Shown here one piece after another: positions 1 through 5,658 of a DNA stretch of 9,920 nucleotides (position 1 is the first letter of the stretch; every line of letters starts with the position of its first letter). This stretch comes from Candidatus Aenigmatarchaeota archaeon (GTDB lineage Archaea; Aenigmatarchaeota; Aenigmatarchaeia; QMZP01; JAUXAV01): positions 1 through 9,920 of the forward strand of contig JAUXAV010000028.1 of NCBI GenBank assembly GCA_030619735.1. The letters run 5' to 3'. The translations under genes and the position numbers were made by a program. The notes under the pieces were generated by a model. The model was not told the DNA's origin. It did no database searches and saw nothing but the letters and a program-made list of their open reading frames with translations.

Positions 1-16
1 CAAAACCTTTATATAC
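1..16 (+). promoter_or_regulatory. Archaeal TATA/BRE promoter for the DEAD-box gene
   Basis: A TTTATATAC box at 8-16 is preceded by the A/C-rich CAAAACC, a possible BRE. With normal archaeal spacing, transcription would start near 38-40 and leave a 5' leader of about 60-75 nt. That is unlike the apparently leaderless genes elsewhere in this window. Inferred from sequence pattern only. Confidence 0.5.
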
Positions 17-64
17 TAGTTAATTCATTATTAGCAATAGAGTATTGTTTACGAGGAAGTGCTT

Positions 65-80
65 GTCCAGGATTCTGGGC
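65..80 (+). promoter_or_regulatory. Small hairpin in the DEAD-box gene leader
   Basis: GTCCAG (65-70) can pair with CTGGGC (75-80) around a GATT loop, giving six pairs including one G-T. A T-rich stretch and the start codon follow. Leaders of RNA helicase genes can be structured for autoregulation or cold response, but that role here is speculation. It could also be a chance hairpin. Confidence 0.25.
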
Positions 81-96
81 ATTTTGCTTTTTCTAG

Positions 97-1314
97 ATGT
101 ACTATAAGACAAATATGAATCAATTTGAAGACTTTGGACTATGCGGAGAACTAACGACAGCCATAGGAAGACTTGGCTTTACCGAGCCAACCCAAATCCA
201 GGAAGAGGCTATTCCTCCCATTATGCAGGGCAGGGATGTTATAGGAGAATCAGCAACCGGCTCAGGCAAGACCCTGGCCTTCGGCTGCGGCATCATACAG
301 CAGGTAGTCCCCAACCAGGGGCTCCAGGCGCTAATACTGACCCCTACCAGGGAGCTTGCAGAACAGGTAAGGGGAGCAATTGAAGAGTTCTCATACCAGA
401 AGCCGCTGAAGATTATCTCAGTTTATGGAGGGGTGTCAATCGACCCCCAGATTAATGGCTTGCGTTCAGCTGATGTGGCTGTGGCCACCCCAGGCAGACT
501 GCTTGACCATCTTCAAAGAGGAACAATTGACACGTCACGAATTAAGCTTCTTGTTCTGGACGAGGCAGACCGCATGCTGGACATGGGATTCATAGAGGAC
601 GTTGAGCATATTATCCAATCTTGTCCAAACAAACGGCAGACCTTATTCTTCTCTGCAACAATTCCATCCTATATAAGACAATTAGCAGACCGGTATATGA
701 CTGAACCAATTGAAGTTTCAGCTGAAAAAATGGTTGACCCCGAGAAGCTCAAGCAGGTGTATTACGACGTTGAAAGGAACATTAAGCTGTCCCTGCTTGC
801 CCATCTCCTCAGAAACGAGAAAAAGGGCCTGGTCATGGTGTTCTGCAACACCAGGAGAACCACTGACTTTGTTGTAAATAACCTCAGGGCAAACCGCATC
901 AGGGCAACCGTAATCCACGGCGGCATGACCCAGAACAAAAGGGCCCTTAACATCAAGCTCTTCAACGACGGCAGGGCAGGTGTATTGGTATGCACTGATG
1001 TAGCGGCAAGGGGCCTGCATATTGACAATGTCTCCCACATCTACAATTATGATATCCCAAAGGAACCCAATGACTATGTGCACAGGATAGGCAGGACCGC
1101 CAGGGCAGGAGAAGAGGGAACGGTAATCAACCTGCTATGCAACTACGATTACGAGAGCTTCTCCAGGATAGTTAATGAGTACAGCACATTCTATATCGAA
1201 AAAATGGAAAGACCCTATGTGGAAAGGATAGTCGCCATCAGGGAATCGCCCCGCTTCAGGCAGGGCCAGCGCAATCAGCGCTACTCCAGAGGCAGGCGAC
1301 CCTACCGCAGGTAA
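97..1314 (+). CDS. DEAD-box ATP-dependent RNA helicase
   Basis: Superfamily 2 RNA helicase that unwinds or remodels RNA using ATP, probably in ribosome assembly, RNA decay or cold adaptation. The full motif set is present: Q motif (GFTEPTQIQ, about 27-35), motif I ATGSGKT (53-59), PTRELA (83-88), GG (111-112), TPGR (131-134), DEAD (155-158), SAT (186-188), TDVAARG (about 301-307) and HRIGRTARAG (329-338). A short Arg/Gly-rich basic tail (about 385-405) probably adds RNA affinity. The two RecA domains are complete and the length is normal for a minimal archaeal DEAD-box protein. The start is uncertain: ATG 97 or ATG 115 (MNQFEDFGL). Neither has a clear SD, and homology-type alignment favours the second. 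It converges on the DUF192 gene with no base between the stop codons. Confidence 0.96.
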   Translation: MYYKTNMNQFEDFGLCGELTTAIGRLGFTEPTQIQEEAIPPIMQGRDVIGESATGSGKTLAFGCGIIQQVVPNQGLQALILTPTRELAEQVRGAIEEFSYQKPLKIISVYGGVSIDPQINGLRSADVAVATPGRLLDHLQRGTIDTSRIKLLVLDEADRMLDMGFIEDVEHIIQSCPNKRQTLFFSATIPSYIRQLADRYMTEPIEVSAEKMVDPEKLKQVYYDVERNIKLSLLAHLLRNEKKGLVMVFCNTRRTTDFVVNNLRANRIRATVIHGGMTQNKRALNIKLFNDGRAGVLVCTDVAARGLHIDNVSHIYNYDIPKEPNDYVHRIGRTARAGEEGTVINLLCNYDYESFSRIVNEYSTFYIEKMERPYVERIVAIRESPRFRQGQRNQRYSRGRRPYRR

Positions 1315-1737
1315 TCAGGGCAATGTAATCCCTGCCTTCTTCCCGATGATTTTCTCATCAAACCTGTTGGCATTGGTCTCCAATACATAAAGCGCCTTCT
1401 CCCCTGGAGTGTACAGTTCACATGGCTCTTCTTCACAGGGCACTGCATGCAGGATATCAACAACATCCAAGCCGGAATCAATGAAAATCATGTCCAATGG
1501 TATGACCGTATTTTTCATCCAGAAGCTGTGGAAATCCTCTGCATCAAGAACAAAAAGCATTCCACAGTCATGGCACAGGCTCTCCCTGAACATCAGCCCC
1601 TTCTGCCGCTCACCCGGGGTCCTTGCGATTTCAACCGTTATCCTCTCCCCGTCAATATCCACATAGTAATTATCCGAATCCGTGCATCCACTGACCAGAA
1701 TAATGAGCAGCACAAGAAGAATCAAATACCCTCTCAT
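1315..1737 (-). CDS. DUF192 lipoprotein
   Basis: Small exported protein of the DUF192 family (about 140 aa); the molecular function of the family is unresolved. Residues 1-17 form a hydrophobic signal ending in a lipobox-like LVSG-C18, so it is probably a lipid-anchored surface protein. Family hallmarks visible are ERQKGLMFRESL, GMLFV, the signature FWMKNTVIPLDMIFID, ILHAVPC, and YVLETNA near the C-terminus. Extra Cys pairs (CHDC and PCEEEPC) could form disulfides. An in-frame TTG lies at 1752, but ATG 1737 gives a normal signal peptide and sits 25 nt from a TATA box, so I chose it. The stop TGA directly abuts the TAA of the convergent helicase gene. Confidence 0.9.
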   Translation of the reverse strand: MRGYLILLVLLIILVSGCTDSDNYYVDIDGERITVEIARTPGERQKGLMFRESLCHDCGMLFVLDAEDFHSFWMKNTVIPLDMIFIDSGLDVVDILHAVPCEEEPCELYTPGEKALYVLETNANRFDEKIIGKKAGITLP

Positions 1738-1757
1738 GCTTAGTATACACAAACAAT

Positions 1758-1766
1758 ACTTAAATG
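1758..1766 (-). promoter_or_regulatory. TATA box of the DUF192 gene
   Basis: On the minus strand CATTTAAGT is centred 25 nt before ATG 1737, which fits a leaderless archaeal transcript. The purine-rich GGAAAAATAT just upstream could be the BRE. Its GGAA belongs to the distal 19-bp att-like repeat (1773-1791), so integration of the island happened immediately upstream of this promoter. Confidence 0.55.
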
Positions 1767-1772
1767 ATATTT

Positions 1773-1791
1773 TTCCATAGCCCCGCCCGGA
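1773..1791. repeat. Distal att-like repeat (displaced tRNA-Gln 3' end)
   Basis: The 19 bases ttccatagccccgcccgga are identical and in the same orientation to 5439-5457, where they cover the last 14 nt of tRNA-Gln plus 5 nt downstream. No other part of a tRNA is present here. A tRNA 3'-end fragment at the far side of an AT-rich block is the classic footprint of site-specific integration. A small hairpin (CTGA 1793-1796 with TCAG 1801-1804) lies immediately inside the island. Confidence 0.75.
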
Positions 1792-1846
1792 GCTGAGAAC
1801 TCAGAGTGAAAGTAGGGGTTTTTATATTATACAATTAATTCTAGGT

Positions 1847-1855
1847 TATAAAAAG
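1847..1855 (+). promoter_or_regulatory. TATA box of the 369-aa membrane protein gene
   Basis: TATAAAAAG is centred about 25 nt before ATG 1875, implying a leaderless transcript. A second TATA-like stretch (TTTTTATATTA, about 1819-1829) would start near 1850 and include the SD-like GGTGAAGG at 1861-1868. Both arrangements are possible. Confidence 0.45.
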
Positions 1856-1874
1856 GTTTGGGTGAAGGGATATA

Positions 1875-2984
1875 ATGTTATCTAGCATGGGATTTGTTTT
1901 CTGGGGAATATTTATTGCCGTTCTGGTTATATTGATATATATTTTTGCATCTTTATTTACAAGAGATGATATAAAAGGCGCTCTAATCAGAAATGAAGAT
2001 ATGTTTTTATGCTTTGCGTATATCATTTTCATGCTTGGTATTATCATCTTGAGCATTTATGTGGTGTTTGGTAGTGTAAATGCATTATTTATATATATGT
2101 TTCCTCTGATTATGTTTGTATCTGCGACAGTTTTCTTTTACACCAAGAAGGACCTGTTTTTTGGGTTCTGTATTATCATTGCATTATTATTATTGTTATT
2201 TTCCACATTTTCATTAGAACTTGTTGATAGAACAATAGGAATAGAATCAGGTGTTCATATACAAGAAGATAGTGGTATATCATTCAGTTATTTGGATTCG
2301 CAAATTCTCTTTATGAATGACGAAACATATCTACAATATGATATTGATTTTAATGCTAATAATTCGGAAGACGGGGTATTTTTCCATTTTTATGTTGATT
2401 CACCATTCAAGGACGCCACTTTTAGTGTGGTTTTAACTGGCGGTACACAACCTGTAGAGAGAGGTGGTAGATGGATTAGAGAAGCGATAACAATCTTTGA
2501 TTTAACTTATGATAACAATTCACCGATTACAGGTATAGTAGAACTAGATAACACCACTAACTACAGAATAACTATACGTTCTCACTTTAGGCCGATTGCA
2601 CCCAATGCCGTAGTGAGGGTTTATGTGGATGGGTATGAGCATAATCCAAATATGGGTATGAGTATGGAAGTGGGGTTTCCTATTATTACATATGAATGCA
2701 TGGAACCATGTATTGAACCATATTCAAAAGAACTATTGGTAAAACCAAACTATAAGGATTTGACAAGATTTTCACGGAGAACTGATGTTCCGATGAATTA
2801 CAATTTTATAGAACAATTTAATGCTAGTGAGATACATTTCAGTATAAGAACAATGTTTAGGTTACCTTCATTATTGAGGATGGTAGTTCTTTCAGTAATG
2901 GCAGGTGTGACTCTTTTCATTCTAACCATTTTGTTTAAGAGAAGAGATGAGAAGGTTAAAACTCCTTCTCATACTTCCGGCTGA
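1875..2984 (+). CDS. Unassigned membrane protein with a large exposed domain (island gene)
   Basis: I do not recognise a family. The N-terminus carries four hydrophobic segments (about 6-28, 44-66, 69-88 and 94-116). A soluble region of about 215 residues follows, rich in beta-type alternation, Asn and aromatic residues, then a last membrane segment (about 334-354) and a short basic tail KRRDEK. The positive tail suggests a cytoplasmic C-terminus, which puts the 117-333 domain outside the cell. That domain contains potential N-glycosylation sequons (for example NNS, NNT, NAS) and a Cys pair (CMEPC). The last nine residues (VKTPSHTSG) are simply the antisense reading of the 70-bp repeat, so the original C-terminus was probably replaced when that repeat arrived. 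A surface sensor or adhesin-like role would be a guess. Confidence 0.7.
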   Translation: MLSSMGFVFWGIFIAVLVILIYIFASLFTRDDIKGALIRNEDMFLCFAYIIFMLGIIILSIYVVFGSVNALFIYMFPLIMFVSATVFFYTKKDLFFGFCIIIALLLLLFSTFSLELVDRTIGIESGVHIQEDSGISFSYLDSQILFMNDETYLQYDIDFNANNSEDGVFFHFYVDSPFKDATFSVVLTGGTQPVERGGRWIREAITIFDLTYDNNSPITGIVELDNTTNYRITIRSHFRPIAPNAVVRVYVDGYEHNPNMGMSMEVGFPIITYECMEPCIEPYSKELLVKPNYKDLTRFSRRTDVPMNYNFIEQFNASEIHFSIRTMFRLPSLLRMVVLSVMAGVTLFILTILFKRRDEKVKTPSHTSG

Positions 2985-3075
2985 GCCACCATTGGTTCTG
3001 CTTGCCGACCTTTCTGAATTTGACCTTGCCTTTTGCCTGCAATTTAAGCAACCAGACCTGAACAGTATTACATAT
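2956..3075 (-). pseudogene. Winged-helix-like C-terminal gene fragment
   Basis: The minus strand is open for 39 codons after a TAA (3076-3078), with no start codon, to a TAA at 2956-2958. It reads NTVQVWLLKLQAKGKVKFR, then KVGKQNQWWLSRKYEKEF. The pattern of helix, LxxLxxxGKV, strand, KVGxxxxW, strand resembles the recognition helix and wing at the end of archaeal winged-helix regulators. The last 21-23 residues are nearly identical to those encoded by the second 70-bp repeat copy. It overlaps the end of the 369-aa gene on the other strand. It is best read as a truncated gene remnant; the fold assignment is by eye. Confidence 0.45.
2958..3027. repeat. 70-bp direct repeat, copy 1
   Basis: It matches 3771-3840 at 67 of 70 positions in the same orientation. 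Similarity continues a few bases further at the left side (AAGGTTA with a 4-nt indel). In the minus-strand reading KVKFRKVG...WWLSRKYEKEF, two of the three differences are silent (AAG/AAA, AAC/AAT) and one is conservative (Lys/Arg). This suggests the repeat derives from coding sequence that was selected in that frame. It also supplies the stop and last codons of the 369-aa gene. Confidence 0.85.
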
Positions 3076-3080
3076 TTAAG
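3073..3080 (+). promoter_or_regulatory. TATA box of the 219-aa gene
   Basis: TATTTAAG is centred about 26 nt before ATG 3102, so the transcript is predicted to be leaderless. It sits inside the upstream end of the winged-helix fragment. Confidence 0.5.
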
Positions 3081-3101
3081 GGCTATTGTATTATTTTTAT
3101 T

Positions 3102-3761
3102 ATGGACCTGAATACATGTATTGAAACTGTGATCTCAGAATGCGTTTCATCGGGTTGTATGTTTTGGTCACTTATGGTAGTATTGGCTGGATTAGTTCTT
3201 CTCGTTTTAGCTTATTACATTCTGGTTTTTATTAAGAAGTCTTCCACTAAGAAGTCTTCCACTAAGAGGTCTTTCATTAAGAGATTTTCTATCAAGAAAC
3301 ATTATAAGATTGTATTTGCGGTTTTTCTTGGTTACATTTTTGCCCTCCCGTCCTTTTTCTTTTTTGATGTGATTCGTTTTGACATGATGTTGCAAATCGT
3401 GGCTTTGCCGATAATTTTAGGTGGTTTAATGGCGCTTTTTGGGAGAAAATACGAAAAGAAAGATGATGATAAAAATAAGGAGAAAAAAGAAGAGAGAAGG
3501 GGATTAGCAATAGATGATATGGGAGGAGAAGAACTTGGATGGGTTCTAATTGGTTCTGGAGTGTTCATGCTCCTTGCTGCTATTCTGGAACCACTTTTGA
3601 CAATAGTATTAGGGAAATATATATTGTCTATGCATATTAATTTAATTGGGAGAACTGTATTCTATACAGCGATTGGGTTTTTCCTAACATGTATGATAAG
3701 GATAGGAATTGGTGGTAATGTAAGAGATTTCATTATACATTTTTTTAGTGAGACAGGGTAA
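3102..3761 (+). CDS. Unassigned multi-pass membrane protein (island cassette gene)
   Basis: I do not recognise a family. Hydrophobic segments lie at about 19-44, 68-88, 92-113, 148-170 and 184-205. Between the first two is a Lys/Ser/Thr-rich basic stretch made of five-residue repeats, and between the third and fourth is a highly charged loop KKDDDKNKEKKEERR. Both charged loops are probably cytoplasmic. The N-terminus has three Cys (CIET, ECVSSGC). The gene has its own TATA box and lies exactly between the two 70-bp repeats, with its stop ten bases before copy 2, so repeats and gene look like one inserted or duplicated unit of about 0.8 kb. AT-rich like the rest of the island. No function can be assigned. 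Confidence 0.65.
   Translation: MDLNTCIETVISECVSSGCMFWSLMVVLAGLVLLVLAYYILVFIKKSSTKKSSTKRSFIKRFSIKKHYKIVFAVFLGYIFALPSFFFFDVIRFDMMLQIVALPIILGGLMALFGRKYEKKDDDKNKEKKEERRGLAIDDMGGEELGWVLIGSGVFMLLAAILEPLLTIVLGKYILSMHINLIGRTVFYTAIGFFLTCMIRIGIGGNVRDFIIHFFSETG
3231..3300 (+). repeat. Decaying 15-bp tandem repeat inside the 219-aa gene
   Basis: About four and a half units of a 15-bp motif (actaagaagtcttcc) run head to tail. The first units are nearly perfect and later ones diverge. In frame they give ten-residue blocks such as TKKSSTKKSS and then degenerate KRSFIKRFSIKK. The unit keeps the reading frame, so copy-number change would lengthen or shorten the basic linker without breaking the protein. Confidence 0.8.
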
Positions 3762-3770
3762 AGGTTATTC

Positions 3771-3840
3771 AAAACTCCTTCTCATACTTCCGGCTGAGCC
3801 ACCATTGATTCTGCCTGCCGACTTTTCTGAATTTGACCTT
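3771..3840. repeat. 70-bp direct repeat, copy 2
   Basis: Second copy of the repeat at 2958-3027 (three mismatches). Here it forms the 3' end of the 529-aa gene on the minus strand, but in a frame one base off from the conserved tail KVKFRKVG...WWLSRKYEKEF, which would end at TGA 3769-3771. The unit between the copies carries the 219-aa gene. Confidence 0.85.
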
Positions 3841-5371
3841 TTTGTTTTTTTCTGAAGAATTCAAAATATAGAGTAGTTAAAATGACGATTATTAATATCC
3901 AGAAAATGAGATCTATAAACATTTTGTTTATATCAAAGAATTGAGAGTAAAATGCGATCCAGCCTATTACAGGCAAGATGATTCCACCATAGTGTAGTTT
4001 TTTGTTTTTACGTTGAGTGCTTTTTTTTGTTTTACTCCAATATCGAATGAAAACCAGCCAAATTACCGGAATAATTGCTATTATAAAAGAGAATATTATT
4101 GTTAGAGGATTTCTTGTGAATTTTATTTGAGTTATTATGTTTGTAGTATATTGCGGGTGATGTAAAGATAATTTATTATTTAATTTGAATTTGTTATTTT
4201 CTAATGAGTTTAGCGAAACAAAATTGTTCTTGGTACAATCTGATATTGGTGGAGAATAAACATCAAATCCCCATCTATAAGTTGCTTCTATAAGTTCAGA
4301 AGGGAATCTCACCATTTCGGGACAATATGATATAAAAGAGTTTTCAACATCAATTACATAGTTTTTAGGTAAACTAAATTCAGAACCATGCTCAAGAATG
4401 AAATCAATGGGCCTTATATCAGGATTAAAGTATGATGCCAGATTAAGGGTATTTGATAAAGTATAGCACTCAAATGGGTATATTAAACTACAATCGGTTA
4501 ATTTCATTTCCCTTTCTCCGAGCTCATCTTCAGTTTCACTATTTAATTTCTTTCTAGGAGCGGTTTCATGAAACAGTGGGTCATTTTCATCAAAAACAGA
4601 TAATTGTCCATCAACAATTCTATAATAAACATCCGTTAGATTATATAAATTCGTCAATTTTAAATTATGCTCAATTTCATTTTCCTTTATAATAAGTTTG
4701 TCCTTTAAAATTACACTAAAGGAGGGTTTATCGAATAGTATAAATATAAATCTAAATAAGAAATCATCAGATTCAGTTTTTACATTTTTGGATATTGATA
4801 ACATCAAGGGGGAGGTTTTATAGACATTAACAGAAAGGTTTTTATCATAATTGGGTAAACCAAAATAAGCTAAGTATTTTTCATCTTTTTGTGGATCCAA
4901 ACCGTATGGAAATGTAATATCCATTTTAATTATAAAGTCGGTGGGTATTTGTTGAGAATTACCAAATGCTCTATATGCAAAGTCAAAATATGTCAAGTTG
5001 TTTTCTTTTTCAACAATATTATCTACTGTATAGTTTAAGTAGATTTTTAGTGATGAATTCTTTGTCCAAGATAAACTATCTATGGTAATATACAAGAACT
5101 TTGAATCTGATTCATGATTACTTATCGAACCTTGGTTTGAGGAAATTCCTTTTAATGAATGGTTTGTATGCAGTGCTATTGAAGTATCTACACTTTCAGC
5201 AGTTTTTTCATTCAACAAATTTAAGACTAATATCTGCTGGACTTCTGCGCTGAAGTTTTTTAGAATATTCACTTTAATATTGTTTTCAACTGAAACGTCA
5301 TTATAAGCAGAAGAAACATTACTACTCAATAACACTACACATATGAAAGTACATATAAAATGGTATTTCAT
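3782..5371 (-). CDS. Unassigned exported membrane-anchored protein (island gene)
   Basis: I do not recognise a family. A signal peptide occupies residues 1-22 (hydrophobic core ICVVLLSS, then SSAY). A long extracellular region of about 400 residues follows, beta-rich with many Asn sequons. Three membrane segments come next (about 425-447, 462-480 and 486-507), separated by the basic loop SKTKKSTQRKNKK, then a cytoplasmic basic tail. The architecture of signal, large ectodomain, TM cluster and short cytoplasmic tail resembles archaeal surface receptors. The last 18-20 residues (KGQIQKSRQA...AQPEV) come from the 70-bp repeat in the wrong frame. Reading one base fewer in the A5/A7 run just before it would instead give FFRKKNKKVKFRKVG and the conserved winged-helix-like tail. 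This may be a real frameshift, a sequencing error or slippage. ATG 5371 is supported by a TATA box 26 nt upstream. Confidence 0.72.
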   Translation of the reverse strand: MKYHFICTFICVVLLSSNVSSAYNDVSVENNIKVNILKNFSAEVQQILVLNLLNEKTAESVDTSIALHTNHSLKGISSNQGSISNHESDSKFLYITIDSLSWTKNSSLKIYLNYTVDNIVEKENNLTYFDFAYRAFGNSQQIPTDFIIKMDITFPYGLDPQKDEKYLAYFGLPNYDKNLSVNVYKTSPLMLSISKNVKTESDDFLFRFIFILFDKPSFSVILKDKLIIKENEIEHNLKLTNLYNLTDVYYRIVDGQLSVFDENDPLFHETAPRKKLNSETEDELGEREMKLTDCSLIYPFECYTLSNTLNLASYFNPDIRPIDFILEHGSEFSLPKNYVIDVENSFISYCPEMVRFPSELIEATYRWGFDVYSPPISDCTKNNFVSLNSLENNKFKLNNKLSLHHPQYTTNIITQIKFTRNPLTIIFSFIIAIIPVIWLVFIRYWSKTKKSTQRKNKKLHYGGIILPVIGWIAFYSQFFDINKMFIDLIFWILIIVILTTLYFEFFRKKQKGQIQKSRQAESMVAQPEV

Positions 5372-5393
5372 AATAAATAAAGGGATTTTTTGA

Positions 5394-5401
5394 ACTTAAA
5401 G
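5394..5401 (-). promoter_or_regulatory. TATA box of the 529-aa gene
   Basis: On the minus strand CTTTAAGT is centred about 26 nt before ATG 5371, implying a leaderless transcript. The tRNA-Gln lies just upstream in the same direction and has no obvious T-rich terminator after it, so read-through from the tRNA could also reach this gene. Confidence 0.5.
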
Positions 5402-5438
5402 GTTTTTCAAATTAACCATGCAACTATCTAAGTCTGGA

Positions 5439-5457
5439 TTCCATAGCCCCGCCCGGA
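5439..5457. repeat. tRNA-proximal att-like repeat
   Basis: The same 19 bases as 1773-1791. This copy forms the 3' strand of the acceptor stem, the discriminator A and the end of the T-stem of tRNA-Gln, plus 5 nt downstream. Because the repeat restores the tRNA end, the gene stays functional after integration. Confidence 0.75.
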
Positions 5458-5607
5458 TTCGAACCGGGGTCGCCGGATATTCTCTCACTCAACCCTTTTG
5501 GAGCTTCCGCTTCCGCCAAAAGCGTTGACGGAAAACCCTTTCAAGGTCGTCGACATTTCAGGCAAGTGCCCAAAATCCAGCATCCTTGACCACTAGACTA
5601 CGGGGCT
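5444..5607 (-). tRNA. tRNA-Gln (anticodon TTG), intron-containing
   Basis: The acceptor stem AGCCCCG (5607-5601) pairs perfectly with CGGGGCT, followed by discriminator A73 (5444). The D arm is GTCT...GGAT. The anticodon stem CTGGA pairs with TCCGG, and after splicing the loop is TT-TTG-GA, which reads Gln CAA (and CAG by wobble). The T arm is CCCGG-TTCGAAT-CCGGG. Mature length is 73 nt once the 91-nt intron is removed. CCA is not encoded (TGG follows). The A1-U72 pair is the identity feature known for archaeal tRNA-Gln that is amidated from Glu-tRNA by GatDE. Its 3' end served as the integration target of the island. Confidence 0.95.
5479..5569 (-). other. tRNA-Gln intron (91 nt, canonical 37/38 site)
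   Basis: The junctions are set by folding of the exons: 5' exon ends ...TTTTGG and 3' exon begins ATCCGG. A bulge-helix-bulge can form: loop TTTT pairs with intron GAGA (3' end), leaving AT|A as the 3' bulge and GG|G as the 5' bulge. CACT then pairs with AGTG, with one extra unpaired A, so the motif is slightly relaxed. The intron interior folds into a strong hairpin (CTTTTGG 5495-5501 with CCAAAAG 5516-5522). Removal would be by the archaeal tRNA-splicing endonuclease. The exact ends could shift by a base. Confidence 0.8.
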
Positions 5608-5627
5608 ATATCCCGATATTATTTTTT

Positions 5628-5637
5628 CCTTTAAATG
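5628..5637. promoter_or_regulatory. Shared bidirectional TATA box, tRNA-Gln / pyrD
   Basis: The near-palindromic CCTTTAAATG has its TTTAAA centre about 26 nt from both the tRNA 5' end (5607, leftward) and the pyrD ATG (5659, rightward). No other TATA-like box sits at the right distance for either gene. One TBP site appears to serve two divergent transcripts, with pyrD predicted leaderless. Confidence 0.55.
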
Positions 5638-5658
5638 TTTTAACACCAAGATTAATAT

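Larger units (their letters stand above)
1773..5457. mobile_element. Integrated genomic island at tRNA-Gln, no integrase
   Basis: The block between the two 19-bp direct repeats is strikingly AT-rich compared with both flanks and uses A/T-ending codons, unlike the neighbours' AGG/GCC/CTG-rich genes. It holds three membrane-protein genes, one winged-helix-like gene fragment and a nested pair of 70-bp repeats. The repeat offset is 3,666 bp, the size expected for an excised circle. No integrase, recombinase, replication or partition gene is visible, so it is either a decayed remnant, a cargo unit moved in trans, or the leftover of a larger element. Integration regenerates a complete tRNA-Gln. Boundaries are seen directly; mobility is inferred. 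Confidence 0.65.

Noticed and set aside
718..1083. Antisense ORFs within the helicase and other genes
   Set aside because: They shadow well-conserved coding frames and have no start signals, motifs or composition of their own.
1738..1752. TTG start for DUF192
   Set aside because: ATG 1737 gives a clean signal peptide and correct TATA spacing; TTG would begin too close to the TATA box.
1773..1791. A second tRNA gene
   Set aside because: Only the last 14 nt of a tRNA plus flank are present; no D arm, anticodon arm or 5' acceptor strand lies nearby, so it is a fragment.
2958..3840. Integron-like attC recombination sites
   Set aside because: The 70-bp repeats have no extended inverted symmetry, only the short GGCTGAGCC; duplicated coding sequence explains them better.
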